Shown here: in pieces, positions 7,872 through 16,918 of the stretch
Layout of the letters: each line of letters starts with the position of its first letter
Position numbering within the stretch: the first letter of the stretch is position 1
NCBI GenBank assembly: GCA_021792795.1
Contig: JAJYUB010000024.1
Location: 1 to 55,423 of the forward strand
Direction of reading: 5' to 3'
DNA length: 55,423 bases
Source of the DNA: Acidobacteriota bacterium
GTDB taxonomy: Bacteria; Acidobacteriota; Terriglobia; Terriglobales; Acidobacteriaceae
Made by a program: the position numbers and the translations under genes
The notes under the pieces: generated by a model
Databases searched by the model: none
Seen by the model: only the letters and a program-made list of their open reading frames with translations
Told to the model about the DNA's origin: nothing

Positions 7872-9026
7872 CTAGCTTACATCATGTTGGCGGGCGCGTC
7901 CGCGCGCGCGGGCGACAAGCTCGTCCAGGGCGCCCAAGGAAATAGCATCGCGTACCGACCGCATCGTGTCAAGGTAGGCATACAGGTTGTGGATGCTGTT
8001 CAGCGCCCCGCCCAGCGGCTCTTTCGACATGGCCAGGTGCCGCAGATAGGCCCGCGTATAGCGCCCGCACGCCATGCACCCGCACGCCGGGTCGGGCGGG
8101 TTCCGGTCTTCCGCATATTGCTGGTTTTTGATGTTCATTCGGCCTTCGCTGGTAAACAACAGGCCGTGGCGCGCCGCCCGCGTCGGCAGCACGCAATCCA
8201 TCATGTCCACGCCCATGGCTGCATACTCGACAATCTCATCCGGATAGCCCACGCCCATCACGTAGCGCGGCCTGTCCGCCGGCAGCAGCGGCAGCGTGGA
8301 CGCGATCACCGCCCGCGTATGTTCCCGCGGCTCGCCCACGCTCAACCCGCCAATCGCATAGCCCGGCAGGTCCAGTTCCACCAGCCGCTCGGCAGACTCA
8401 CGACGCAGGTCCTCATACATCCCACCCTGCACAATGCCAAACAGGCTTGGCGTCTGCCCGTTGAATTCCGCAAACCAGGGAACTTCCTCCGCATGCGCAT
8501 AAAAATAGTCGCGGCTGCGGCGCGCCCAGCGCAGCGTCAGCTCCAGCGAAGTCCGCGCCCGTTCCCGCGTCGCCGGATATTCCATGCACTCATCGAACAC
8601 CATGGCGATGTCCGCGCCCAGCGCAATCTGCACTTCCATCGAATGCTCCGGCGAAAAGAAATGCGACGACCCATCGATGTGCGAGCGAAACTCCACGCCC
8701 TCTTCCGTCACCTTGCGCAGATGGTTCAGGCTGAACACCTGAAAGCCGCCCGAATCGGTCAGGATGGGATGCGGCCAACTCATAAACTTATGCAGTCCGC
8801 CCAGGCGGCGGATGCGCTCATGCCCCGGCCGCAAATAGAGATGGTAGGTATTTCCCAGCAAAATCTGCGTGTGGACTTGCTCCAGCACATGCTGCGGCAC
8901 CGCCTTCACCGTGGCAGCCGTGCCCACCGGCATAAACGCCGGCGTTTCCACCACGCCATGCGGCAACGTCAGGGTCGCGCGCCGCGCCCTGCCGTCTGTG
9001 CCTTGAATCCTGAACGAAAGCGACAT
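7872..9026 (-). CDS. tgt: tRNA-guanine transglycosylase (queuine tRNA-ribosyltransferase)
   Basis: A 384-residue cytoplasmic enzyme that swaps guanine-34 of GUN-anticodon tRNAs for preQ1 in queuosine biosynthesis. Visible landmarks are LTDSGGFQVFSL with the active-site Asp, IVQGGMYEDLR, a nucleophile-region block MMDCVLPTRAARHG, and the zinc site CGCMACGRYTRAYLRHL. Length is normal for the family. It is the first gene of the tgt-yajC-secDF run, a common bacterial linkage. It is transcribed divergently from the TIGR04255-like cassette. Confidence 0.96.
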   Translation of the reverse strand: MSLSFRIQGTDGRARRATLTLPHGVVETPAFMPVGTAATVKAVPQHVLEQVHTQILLGNTYHLYLRPGHERIRRLGGLHKFMSWPHPILTDSGGFQVFSLNHLRKVTEEGVEFRSHIDGSSHFFSPEHSMEVQIALGADIAMVFDECMEYPATRERARTSLELTLRWARRSRDYFYAHAEEVPWFAEFNGQTPSLFGIVQGGMYEDLRRESAERLVELDLPGYAIGGLSVGEPREHTRAVIASTLPLLPADRPRYVMGVGYPDEIVEYAAMGVDMMDCVLPTRAARHGLLFTSEGRMNIKNQQYAEDRNPPDPACGCMACGRYTRAYLRHLAMSKEPLGGALNSIHNLYAYLDTMRSVRDAISLGALDELVARARGRARQHDVS

Positions 9027-9116
9027 GCTCCCTGCATTGTATGGGGAGAGCGATACCTTTCGGGCATAATGGACTCAGCGGACCATTCACATCGCGTCTT
9101 GCTGCATGCCTGCCAA

Positions 9117-9893
9117 ATGACCGAATTTGCCATCAATCTTGACGAATCGTTTGAGACTCTCGCCAAAGCGCCCATCGTTGAGGCCGTAATTTATATTCAG
9201 ACTTCTCTCGACGAGCCGATTGTCGAACACTCCCTGCAGCAGGCCATGTCAGGAAAATTTGGCAATGGTTACCACTTTGCTGGTTCTCAGCGAGAAGTAC
9301 AGTTTCAGGCAACGGTCACGCCACCTCAACCACCGAACCAGAGCTTCCGTGACCTTGGATGGAAGGGGCTTCGATTCCAATCAATCGACAAGAAATATAT
9401 TGTCCAATTCAATCGAGACGGATTTGGGTTGAGCCGATTGGAGCCGTACGAGACCTGGGAGAAATTTTCAGACGAAGCGCTGCGCCTGTGGAATGGGTAC
9501 GCCGAGTTCACAAAGCCCACGCAAGTTACCCGCCTCGGCCTGCGTTATATCAACAGCATTCAACTCCCTCCAAATGAATTGCAATTCGGGGAATATGTGA
9601 GTGTAGGCCCATCGACGCCTGAAAGCCTGAATTTTTCTGTTTCTGGGTTCATGCATCAGGATGCGGTTGTCGTGCCGAATTACTCCTATGCGATTAACAT
9701 AATCAAGACCCTTCAACGGCCTCCGGATCTTTCAATCGGCTTGAATTTGATCCTCGACATCGACACGTTCAGCACTGTACCTTTGAGTGTTCACCGGTCA
9801 AAAATCAAGAATCATCTGGCCGAGATGCGGTGGCTGAAGAACAAAGTTTTTTTTGACACTGTGACCGAGAAATCGCTGGAGAGATTTAGATAA
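9117..9893 (+). CDS. TIGR04255-like family protein
   Basis: A 258-residue soluble protein. The N-terminus (ETLAKAPIVEAVIYIQ) and the central block TQVTRLGLRYINSIQLP match what I recall of the sporadically distributed TIGR04255 family, whose function is unknown. The start at 9117 puts the APIVEAVI motif near residue 20, as usual; an alternative ATG at 9069 adds 16 residues. It heads a tight cassette: the next gene starts immediately after its stop. Base composition is visibly less GC-rich than tgt beside it, which suggests transfer. Regulation is not evident. Confidence 0.75.
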   Translation: MTEFAINLDESFETLAKAPIVEAVIYIQTSLDEPIVEHSLQQAMSGKFGNGYHFAGSQREVQFQATVTPPQPPNQSFRDLGWKGLRFQSIDKKYIVQFNRDGFGLSRLEPYETWEKFSDEALRLWNGYAEFTKPTQVTRLGLRYINSIQLPPNELQFGEYVSVGPSTPESLNFSVSGFMHQDAVVVPNYSYAINIIKTLQRPPDLSIGLNLILDIDTFSTVPLSVHRSKIKNHLAEMRWLKNKVFFDTVTEKSLERFR

Positions 9894-10388
9894 ATGGGCA
9901 CTGCTTCGATTGCTTTTCCCCTAAATATGAGCACGCCGGTATCCTTCGGCGTAAGCGAAGCTGCGAATGTCGTTAAGGATCATTACCATCAGTCAATCCA
10001 AAGATTAAGGGAAACAGCGATCTTAGGTCGTGGCCTGAACGATGCCATTCGTGAGTTAAACGCCACTTATAGTGAATGTAGCACTGGCGATTGGGACGGC
10101 TATAACGCGCTTCCAGTATCGGAGTGGTCGTTCGGATTCGCTTCGAGCCTCTTGGATTTATTGCCGCTCGGCACACCTGCACCGTCGATCGGGGCTGAAC
10201 CAGATGGGCACATTACATTGGAATGGTATAAGTCCCCACATCGCACGCTTTCCGTCAGTGTAAGCCCAACTGGAGAACTCCACTTTGCTGCCTTGATCGG
10301 GACCAGTACGCGATATGGCTCGGATCATTTTGTCCGGGAAGTGCCTCAAGCTATCCTCGATCTCATACACCGGGTCGCGGCGGCATGA
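9894..10388 (+). CDS. hypothetical protein with WDGYNALPVS motif
   Basis: A 164-residue protein with no membrane span or signal peptide. It carries a predicted N-terminal helix, then a GDWDGYNALPVS motif (about 61-72) and PSIGAEPDGHITLEWY (about 95-112), ending with a strand-rich half. I recall similar WDGY..A.PV proteins as small unknowns beside TIGR04255 genes. Its ATG directly abuts the stop of the upstream gene and its own stop overlaps the next start, so the three are translated as a unit. Function unknown. Confidence 0.7.
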   Translation: MGTASIAFPLNMSTPVSFGVSEAANVVKDHYHQSIQRLRETAILGRGLNDAIRELNATYSECSTGDWDGYNALPVSEWSFGFASSLLDLLPLGTPAPSIGAEPDGHITLEWYKSPHRTLSVSVSPTGELHFAALIGTSTRYGSDHFVREVPQAILDLIHRVAAA

Positions 10389-10879
10389 AAGACGCTCTCA
10401 ACAGGCCGCCGCTCCTAGATAGAATCAAATGGCACAAAGATTGCGTTCGGCACTGGCTTAATCGGAAACTCTTTAACCCAAAAACACCAGCAATAACAGA
10501 CGAAGAGCAGTTGGCACGCTTCGTACTATTCAGCAAGCACGTAGTGGCCCTTGATCAAAGAATCAAGCCCGATGCTTTTATTCCTCACCCTTATCCCGAT
10601 CTTTCCGTCACGCGTCATCTGGACCTTTCCGATCAGCAGGTTTGGAAATGCGGCAGCGCTATTGCCACAATGCGCAAACGTACGCTCTATGGCCGCGCCG
10701 ATCTGAGTGCTGCAATCGTAAGACAGCAGTCCTTGGAAATTGAGCCTGCACCCATCGAAGGCAATCCCAATCATGCCAACATCTTTAGATGGCCAGCCGA
10801 CAAACCGTCGCAAAAGATCATTGCGCAACAGCTTGCAGCAGCCTCCGCCTATCGCAGCTATGCGGCCAAAACCCCGTAG
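10385..10879 (+). CDS. hypothetical protein, third gene of the TIGR04255 cassette
   Basis: A 164-residue soluble protein of unknown function. Notable blocks are AFIPHPYPDLSVTRHLDLSD (about 64-83), TLYGRADLSA (about 100-109) and the C-terminal NPNHANIFRWPADKPSQKII. Conserved His and Arg residues in these blocks hint at an enzyme or nucleic-acid contact, but no family function is known to me. The ATG overlaps the preceding stop by four bases (ATGA), indicating translational coupling. GC is again lower than the flanks. Confidence 0.7.
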   Translation: MKDALNRPPLLDRIKWHKDCVRHWLNRKLFNPKTPAITDEEQLARFVLFSKHVVALDQRIKPDAFIPHPYPDLSVTRHLDLSDQQVWKCGSAIATMRKRTLYGRADLSAAIVRQQSLEIEPAPIEGNPNHANIFRWPADKPSQKIIAQQLAAASAYRSYAAKTP

Positions 10880-10933
10880 GGGGTAGACTTCCGCATCCGC
10901 TGCGTTTGAGCCGCGGGATGCAAGATGCCGCAC

Positions 10934-11437
10934 CTATGGCTGGTCGTTATCGATATACGATTTGCAAGTGGTATGACGCATCGGTCCGCTGATTTCAGCG
11001 CCGGTCACCGTGTACCTGGGCTGCCCGTCCAACTGCTGGATGGCCGAGATAAACGACCCTTCCGAATCCTCGCCCCCGATCGGCGGCGCCACAAAGCTGA
11101 TGGGCCCTTTCCCATGGTCCAATTGGACGAAGGTGGTGCCGTTTTGAATGTCGAAAATTTCGCGATGGCGTCTTTCCGAGTAGAAGATCGAATACACCCT
11201 GCCCGCGAAGCGATTCGCGCCCGAGGTCGCCACGACATAAAGAACTCTCTTCCCCGGATACGACTCCGCATCCGTCCAGGACCCCAGGCTGAGCGACGAG
11301 TTTGCGGCGGCGGGGAGCTGCTTCTTCGACGCCAGACACGTTGCCGCATGCACTAGCAGCGCGGGGGCCTGCTGCTGCGCGCTGGCCGCGCCGCCCAGCC
11401 AGCCCAACAATATAAGTGCCACCCAAGCGTTTCTCAA
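10934..11437 (-). CDS. secreted hypothetical protein
   Basis: A 167-residue protein with a clear signal peptide (ALILLGWLGGAASAQQQ, cleavage near residue 20). The mature part has two Cys (one near the N-terminus, one in the C-terminal TTCKSYID) that could form a disulfide in the periplasm. I do not recognise the family. The start is TTG at 11435-11437, with a GGGGG-rich stretch upstream; an internal GTG is possible. It converges on the TIGR04255 cassette. Confidence 0.6.
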   Translation of the reverse strand: MRNAWVALILLGWLGGAASAQQQAPALLVHAATCLASKKQLPAAANSSLSLGSWTDAESYPGKRVLYVVATSGANRFAGRVYSIFYSERRHREIFDIQNGTTFVQLDHGKGPISFVAPPIGGEDSEGSFISAIQQLDGQPRYTVTGAEISGPMRHTTCKSYIDNDQP

Positions 11438-11647
11438 GACGAATACCCCCGGTCGCTGTCAGTGTACCTGAATGCGGGGGGCCGCAATTGCCTGAAATTC
11501 GGGTGCGATGCACCAACCCTCGCGCATTTGCGAAGGGTAGGATGAGAATTTCCGCGCCCCAAAAAATATGGCCCAGATGCGCCGCGAACATGGCGGCCCG
11601 CCTGGGCTACCGGCGGGCGCGAAAATTGCCGGCGCGCCCGCGTCGCA

Positions 11648-12271
11648 CTACGATCCGCTCGCACTGGACGAAGAACTGCTCTCCGGCGCGATCGCCAGTT
11701 GGAGTTGCGTGCCCTGGCTCAGCTTGATGCCGTTTTTCTTGCTGAGAAAGGTGCCGGATACGTCGCTCTGCACTGCGCTGTGCATGGCGATGTTGCCCAA
11801 TGTGCCGGGGTCCTGAATCACACTCTGGTCGCTGGGAATCAAGCGCGGCTGGATCGGCAAGTACGAGCCGACGCCGCCCAAAGTGTAGACCGCAGCCGGC
11901 GGATACGCGCCAAGCAGCGTCGCCTTGATGGGGATCTCCCGGCCATCCTTGAGCCGCGCCTCATTGAACACGATGCTGATTTCCGATTTGCTTCCGTTCG
12001 CATTCCCCGGCTGCACTTGCTCCACCGCGCCCATCAGCATCGTGCCTTTCGGCAACTCCATGGGCCCCGCGGTTGTCACGTTTGCGGTCAGCTTCGCCGT
12101 CACCGTTTGCCCCTGCCGGGAAGACTTTGAATTCAGCCCTTGCGTCAGTTCCGCATTGGCGCTGACCAGTTTTAAATGCTGCGGCTGGGCCTGCATCGAC
12201 GCGTATATCGGGGCTGAAATCAGAACAGCCGCAATTCCAACAGCATAAGACCGTAGACGATTCATTTTCAT
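11648..12271 (-). CDS. secreted hypothetical protein of acidobacterial type
   Basis: A 207-residue protein with a signal peptide (YAVGIAAVLISAPIYASMQA). The mature region is rich in small and polar residues and contains KSSRQGQTVTAKLTANV and ELPKGTMLMGAVEQVQ, followed by SEISIVFNEARLKDGREIPI, a pattern of a beta-rich periplasmic or surface domain seen in Acidobacteria. The tail is a Ser run (SSSSSSASGS). The function is unknown. An AGGAGT ribosome site precedes the ATG. It is separated from its neighbours and probably monocistronic. Confidence 0.7.
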   Translation of the reverse strand: MKMNRLRSYAVGIAAVLISAPIYASMQAQPQHLKLVSANAELTQGLNSKSSRQGQTVTAKLTANVTTAGPMELPKGTMLMGAVEQVQPGNANGSKSEISIVFNEARLKDGREIPIKATLLGAYPPAAVYTLGGVGSYLPIQPRLIPSDQSVIQDPGTLGNIAMHSAVQSDVSGTFLSKKNGIKLSQGTQLQLAIAPESSSSSSASGS

Positions 12272-13049
12272 TGCACGACTCCTGAGGATGGATTTGCCTT
12301 TGACTCGGCATCGTTCGAGGACCCTGCCGCAGATGACTCACTCACCCGCTCGCAATCGCCTCCCTACTTGATAGACGATTGCAAACCCACGATGGTGCCA
12401 CATCGTTGGCTGGTCGTTTGCAGCCGATGAAAATAAATGGCCGTTTTTCTCAGCCCTGCCAGACAACCAAAAACGCTCGTCGGATAACAGGCAGAGGACG
12501 ATTTGATTTCGCGTTTCGCTGCGCTTTCCGGCGGCTTGCCCTTCGCGGACATATCGGCTGCGCCCCCGATTCGGAGGTTGATCTGTGAAACTGCGGGAGG
12601 TTCTGCGAATGCATCGGGCTCCAGGTGCGGACCCGCAGCGAAGAAACATACACACGTTTCAACACTTCGCGCGTCCAAGGTGTTGGAGACAATTGAAGTC
12701 GATGAACGGCGGCGTCCGCCGCTGCCGGTCGGACTTCACTGCCGCCCGCAATTGTGCAGATAGTAGATCGGCGCAGCGGCAAAGGCTGCGCGGCCCACTT
12801 CAACGCCCCAGGCGCGGATTCAGCAGATCGTTCCATCGGCGCGTGTACCGGCAATTGGGGCCGCGCGCTTGTTCTTAACAGCGTTATATCTTCGCAGACC
12901 GTTTTTGATCGGTGGCGGGCCCATGCGCCTCGCCGTCAGCTTGAACCGTGTCGTGCGCCTGCGGTGGTCCAGACGCATCTCTCCTGGCACGCGCCGTTCG
13001 GGCATCGCAATTTCGGAAGTATTTCTTAAAGGCGAGGTATTGCTCTACG
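12272..13049. other. 778-base stretch without a convincing gene
   Basis: Several short open frames occur on both strands (for example 12364-12678 and 12450-12854, minus), but none has a ribosome site, a recognisable motif or protein-like composition, and they overlap one another in different frames. No repeat or RNA structure of note was seen. The last 30 bases hold the GGCGAGG-type ribosome site of the following gene. Confidence 0.5.
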
Positions 13050-13652
13050 ATGAGGCTCTGGAAACTTTTCCCATTCTTGCTCCTGCTCGTGCCGTCTTTT
13101 GCGATGGCTCAGATCGGCCTATATGGCGAGTTCAGCACCACCGATATCCGTGCCGCGAATGAGCCGGAGATTTACGGAATCACATTCGGCGGATTTGACG
13201 AAAAGAGCTTCAGCCGCCATCTCGCCTTTCTCAGCGTGGGTCCGGACTTTCGCGTCTCGCTTCAATCCGGAAGCACCGGCAACAGCAACCCTGGCGGAGA
13301 ACCGGCGCAATCGTTGATTAGTGTCCAGGGGGGGCCGCGCGTTGCTTTCAAACTGCCTGTCGCGGCCCTCCATCCGTATGTTGAAGGTCTGATCGGCGGC
13401 GTCGACTCCCAGATTGGCGAGGTGGTCGGCGATACTTACTTTCACAAGGTCGCCGGTTCTCCGCCTGGCACTGACGCGAACGGCGGCATCTCGCTTTCCG
13501 GTCAGGCCCTCGGCGGCCTTGACCTGAAAGTCCGTCCGCGCGTTGACTGGCGGGTCGTCGAGGTTGGCTATGCCAGGCTTTTTGGGTCCAGCGGCTCCCC
13601 AAGCCTGGGAATCGTAACGTTCAGCACCGGCATTGTCGTGCGTCTCCCGTAG
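13050..13652 (+). CDS. probable small outer-membrane beta-barrel protein
   Basis: A 200-residue protein with a signal peptide (LWKLFPFLLLLVPSFAMA, cleavage before QIGLYGEF). The mature chain has alternating polar/apolar strands and repeated glycines. Its last strand (ATYP-like ending LGIVTFSTGIVVRLP) is typical of small barrel proteins, although it does not end in the classical Phe. It is likely inserted in the outer membrane; ligand and role are unknown. The ATG at 13050 is preferred to an upstream in-frame start at 12948 because it places the signal peptide at the N-terminus. Confidence 0.65.
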   Translation: MRLWKLFPFLLLLVPSFAMAQIGLYGEFSTTDIRAANEPEIYGITFGGFDEKSFSRHLAFLSVGPDFRVSLQSGSTGNSNPGGEPAQSLISVQGGPRVAFKLPVAALHPYVEGLIGGVDSQIGEVVGDTYFHKVAGSPPGTDANGGISLSGQALGGLDLKVRPRVDWRVVEVGYARLFGSSGSPSLGIVTFSTGIVVRLP

Positions 13653-13664
13653 ACTGCCGGACGC

Positions 13665-13697
13665 CCCACCCTTCGCCGCTTCGTCGAGAAGGGTGGG
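13665..13697. repeat. hairpin downstream of the barrel gene
   Basis: Perfect 10-bp arms CCCACCCTTC (13665-13674) and GAAGGGTGGG (13688-13697) with a 13-nt loop. It lies between convergent genes (stops at 13652 and 13741), where it could stop transcription from either side, although no T tract follows. The stem is related to the CCC(A)TCCTTCGC hairpins elsewhere in the window. Confidence 0.6.
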
Positions 13698-13740
13698 AGC
13701 AAAATCTCGCAGCAGGAAAAATTCGACTTCGCGTCACGGG

Positions 13741-14148
13741 CTACTCCCGCACTGTCGCGATCTTCATCGAGAACCACGCCGCGGCAAAGCTCACCAGCAG
13801 CGCCAGCGCGCTCCACTCCAGCGCGAGCAGCGTCGAAGCCGCAATCTGCTCGTGCGGCAGCATCGCGAAAAGATTTCCCGCCGGCAGCGCGGCCGTCGCG
13901 GAACCAACAGAAGCGTTTCCATGCGCGCCGCTAGAAACCCACCGCACAATCAGCCCCACTGCCAGCGCCACGCTCGCCATCAATCCCGGCAGCGCCCGTT
14001 TCCATGGAAATGGAATGGGCGGAAACGGAATCGGCGCGGACGCGGACGCCTCCTGCTGCACCGCCTCCATCACGGAGGCGACGAAGCCGGACGACGGCAC
14101 GATCTCCTCCCTCTCCCTCAACACGCGATCCAGGTCCCTGTCGTTCAT
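13741..14148 (-). CDS. membrane protein coupled to an ECF sigma factor (probable anti-sigma)
   Basis: A 135-residue protein with a polar N-terminal half (NDRDLDRVLREREEIVPSSG) and two predicted membrane spans, at about 55-70 and 104-128. The ATG overlaps the TGA of the upstream sigma factor gene (14145-14148), so the two are translationally coupled. A small cytoplasmic domain plus membrane helices directly behind an ECF sigma gene is the usual arrangement of an anti-sigma factor. No zinc-binding HxxxCxxC motif is present, so it is not of the classical ZAS type. The role is inferred from context. Confidence 0.65.
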   Translation of the reverse strand: MNDRDLDRVLREREEIVPSSGFVASVMEAVQQEASASAPIPFPPIPFPWKRALPGLMASVALAVGLIVRWVSSGAHGNASVGSATAALPAGNLFAMLPHEQIAASTLLALEWSALALLVSFAAAWFSMKIATVRE

Positions 14149-14729
14149 GCAGTCTCCTTCGGACACGCATACGGATGGCTTTCCCGCGCGTCCAGCAACG
14201 AGGGCAGCTTGCTCTCCAGCATTTTCCGCCCGCGAAACAATCTTGCCTTCAAGGTCCCCTCCGCAATCCCCAATCCTGCCGCCGCGGTGGGAACATCCAT
14301 CTCCTGAAAATAAAAACAGATCAACGCCTCGCGATATTTTGCCGGCAGCGTGTCCACGGCGCGACGCACCGCGCGGTCGCGGTCCAACTCCTCCAGGCCG
14401 CCGTCGATGGCGCGCGGATCTCTCGGCTCCGCAATCTCGTCCAGCGCCATCGCCCCCGCGGGAATCCTTCGCAGCTCCGACCGATATAGGTTGGTTGCCA
14501 AAGCGAACAGCCAGGTGGAAAACGCAGACTCCCCGCGCCACTTCGGCAGCCCGCGATACGCCCGCAGAAACGCCTCCTGCGCCATCTCTTCCGCCCGCCC
14601 CCGGTCGCGGCAAAATCGGTACGCCAGGTTGATCAGCGGGCCCTGCCAGCGCCGCACAATGCCTTCAAACGCGGCAATCTCCCCGGCCAACACCCTGGCA
14701 ACATCGGCTTGATCTTCGCTGGCGCTCAT
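14145..14729 (-). CDS. ECF-type RNA polymerase sigma factor
   Basis: A 194-residue sigma-70 family protein. Region 2 is visible at about 20-90 (LAYRFCRDRGRAEEMAQEAFLRAYRG and FSTWLFALATNLYRSELRR), a short linker follows, and region 4 lies at about 122-175 with the helix-turn-helix VPTAAAGLGIAEGTLKARLFRG. Length suits a group 4 (extracytoplasmic function) sigma. It is coupled to the membrane protein downstream. The stimulus is unknown; the divergent membrane-protein gene at 14906 is a possible target. Confidence 0.92.
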   Translation of the reverse strand: MSASEDQADVARVLAGEIAAFEGIVRRWQGPLINLAYRFCRDRGRAEEMAQEAFLRAYRGLPKWRGESAFSTWLFALATNLYRSELRRIPAGAMALDEIAEPRDPRAIDGGLEELDRDRAVRRAVDTLPAKYREALICFYFQEMDVPTAAAGLGIAEGTLKARLFRGRKMLESKLPSLLDARESHPYACPKETA

Positions 14730-14905
14730 TCGGCCCTCAACGGGTAAGACTCGGCCCCACTGCCCGCGGTTGCGTTTTCTTTATTTGCGCTGCCCCTTAT
14801 TTTCTTGCGCTGCCCAAAAAGAAAATGCAACCGGAGATCACTTTACTCTGTCCCACCCAATAGAACGAGGACTTCCACCACCGTTCGATTCAAAGGAGGA
14901 CTCCC

Positions 14906-15340
14906 ATGGGACCCGACGTAGCCGTATTTGTATGGTTAAGCATTGGCGCCATCACTCTGTTTTCTTTTCTTGCCGTGGCCACCTGGACCGGTACCCGAGC
15001 CAAAGAACGGGAAGCCTATTACAAGAGCGATCTGCTCAAAAAGATTGCCGAGTCGACTGAAGCGGGCGGCAACGCGGCGCTCCAATATCTGCGGGAGCAG
15101 CATCGGCTCGCCCAGGAGAGGCGGCGCGAAAGCCTGCAACTCGGCGGCCTCGTCACCGCTGCCGTCGGCATTGGCCTCATGATCTTTTTGGCTGCCATTG
15201 TGCGCCACGTCCCTGTTTTCTTCGTCGGCCTGATTCCGCTGCTGATCGGCGTCGCGCTCTTCTGTTATGCGCGCTTCATGATGTCGGCCGCCGTGTGGGA
15301 AGAAAATCCGTCCGCCATCGAGCCGTTGCGCCACGTCTAA
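14906..15340 (+). CDS. small membrane protein, possibly DUF6249-like
   Basis: A 144-residue inner-membrane protein. A first membrane span (about 5-25) is followed by a charged cytoplasmic stretch with REREAYYKSDLLKKIAES and EQHRLAQERRRESLQ, then two more spans at about 80-98 and 103-122. The layout (helix, charged coil, two helices) resembles acidobacterial DUF6249-type proteins linked to ECF sigma genes, but the family call is tentative. An AAAGGAGGA ribosome site lies just before the ATG. It is divergent from the ECF sigma gene. Confidence 0.6.
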   Translation: MGPDVAVFVWLSIGAITLFSFLAVATWTGTRAKEREAYYKSDLLKKIAESTEAGGNAALQYLREQHRLAQERRRESLQLGGLVTAAVGIGLMIFLAAIVRHVPVFFVGLIPLLIGVALFCYARFMMSAAVWEENPSAIEPLRHV

Positions 15341-15811
15341 TCCCGCGCTGCCGTGAAGAAATCTGGGTGCCCCACATCTCGCTTTTTGAGATGTGGGACT
15401 TTCCGCGCCAAGAGTTCCCAGGATGAAATTTGCGCGGACATAAGCTTTGTCATCCCGACCGAAGTCGAGGGACCTGCGGGTTCCATGCACAACCAACCCT
15501 CCGGATGCCCCATGTCCCGCGTGTTGTCGAGTGTCCTGAGTCGTCAATTCGTGCAAAAAAGAATTCTCGTTCGTGTGTCAGCGCACGACTTGTTTGCCTT
15601 CTATCGGGGCCCGATTGTTTTCTTGTATTGCGCCACGACTTGTTCGCTTTGTATCGGGGCACAACTTCAGTCGTGCCGCACATGCGCAAAAACGAATGGG
15701 CTTCACGCTCAGGACACTAGCGCCTGCTCACGCCAAGGTAGCCCCCCAGACTGTCGACGGTCGGTTTAAGGTAGACCCCGGACTTTAGGCCGGGGATAAG
15801 AAGCCCCTGGA
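15341..15811. repeat. 471-base intergenic stretch with hairpins and a degenerate tandem repeat
   Basis: No gene. A perfect hairpin has CCCACATCTC (15371-15380) and GAGATGTGGG (15388-15397) with loop GCTTTTT; the same stem recurs at 25413-25438 and 27717-27742. Two 27-base copies starting CACGACTTGTT and ending TATCGGGGC lie at 15584-15610 and 15634-15660, differing at four positions and 50 bases apart. A CCCCGG/CCGGGG hairpin (15776-15795) lies 17 bases past the acr3 stop and may act as its terminator, though it lacks a T run. Confidence 0.65.
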
Positions 15812-16918
15812 TTACGCCTTTAGGCGCTGAGGTTCTTGCCTCGCAAAATACCGTTTGCGCATCCAGAAGGCAACGCTCACCAGGCTGATCAGCGCCGGTA
15901 CTTCAATCAGCGGACCAACGACCCCCACAAATGCCTCGCCGGAGTTCAACCCGAACACCGCCACCGCCACCGCAATCGCCAGTTCAAAATTATTGCCCGC
16001 TGCCGTGAACGACAGCGTCGCCGACTGCGCATAGTTCGCGCCCAGCCGCTTGCCCATCCAGAAACTCACCAGAAACATCACCCCAAAATAGATCGCCAGC
16101 GGAACCGCGATGCGAAGCACATCCAGCGGCAGTCGCACAATCAGATCGCCCTTCAGGGAAAACATCACGACGATCGTGAACAGCAGCGCGATCAACGTCA
16201 GCGGGCTGATGCGCGGAATGAACCGCGTCCGATACCACCCCTCCCCGCGAAGACGCAGCAGAACCACTCGCGTCAGCAACCCGGCCGCAAACGGCACGCC
16301 AAGATAAATTCCCACGCTCTTGGCAATCTGCCCGATGCCAACGTGAACAACGCTGCCCTCCAGGCCGAACCATTTCGGCAGCACCGTCATAAAGACCCAG
16401 GCATACACGCTGTAAAACAGCACCTGAAAAATACTGTTCAGCGCCACCAGTCCGGCAGCGTAGTCCGTGTCTCCCTCCGCCAGTTCGTTCCATACCAGCA
16501 CCATCGCGATGCAGCGCGCGATGCCAATCAGGATCAGCCCCCGCATATACGCCGGCTCGCCGCGAAGAAATGCAATCGCCAGCAGAAACATCAGCACTGG
16601 CCCGATGACCCAGTTCTGTACCAGCGACAACCCGAGCACTCGCTTGTTGCGGAACACCTCGCCCAGTTTCTCGTAGCGCACCTTCGCCAGCGGCGGATAC
16701 ATCATCACGATCAGGCCGATCGCGATGGGAATATTGGTCGTTCCCACCTGAAAGCGGTTTACAAACCCAGCGCTGCCGGGAACGAAGTGCCCAATGGCCA
16801 CGCCAATCGCCATCGCCAGAAAAATCCACAACGTCAGCCAGCGGTCCAGAAACGACAGGTGTTTCCGCTGCTGCGGCGCGCAAACCTGTCCCTCCGTCGC
16901 CAGTGCGTTGGCCATCAT
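15812..16918 (-). CDS. acr3: arsenite efflux transporter, ACR3 family
   Basis: A 368-residue inner-membrane protein with about ten spans that extrudes arsenite. Family landmarks are [48 protein letters not shown] (split here only for description; it contains the essential membrane Cys in ARCIAMV) and [19 protein letters not shown]. The start is ATG at 16916-16918, overlapping the arsR stop by four bases, so arsR and acr3 are coupled. A longer open frame upstream is out of register with arsR and is rejected. Confidence 0.95.
   Translation of the reverse strand: MMANALATEGQVCAPQQRKHLSFLDRWLTLWIFLAMAIGVAIGHFVPGSAGFVNRFQVGTTNIPIAIGLIVMMYPPLAKVRYEKLGEVFRNKRVLGLSLVQNWVIGPVLMFLLAIAFLRGEPAYMRGLILIGIARCIAMVLVWNELAEGDTDYAAGLVALNSIFQVLFYSVYAWVFMTVLPKWFGLEGSVVHVGIGQIAKSVGIYLGVPFAAGLLTRVVLLRLRGEGWYRTRFIPRISPLTLIALLFTIVVMFSLKGDLIVRLPLDVLRIAVPLAIYFGVMFLVSFWMGKRLGANYAQSATLSFTAAGNNFELAIAVAVAVFGLNSGEAFVGVVGPLIEVPALISLVSVAFWMRKRYFARQEPQRLKA

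Noticed and set aside
7668-9116. Long plus-strand open frame antisense to tgt that runs into the TIGR04255-like gene
   Set aside because: The part before 9117 is Arg/His/Pro-rich shadow of the well-conserved tgt gene; only the 3' part has family similarity.
12338-12854. Overlapping minus-strand open frames of 105-134 codons
   Set aside because: No ribosome site, no motif, mutually overlapping in different frames; treated as non-coding.
15584-15660. Possible CRISPR-like repeat pair
   Set aside because: There are only two copies, they differ at four of 27 positions, and no cas gene is nearby; a degenerate tandem repeat explains it.
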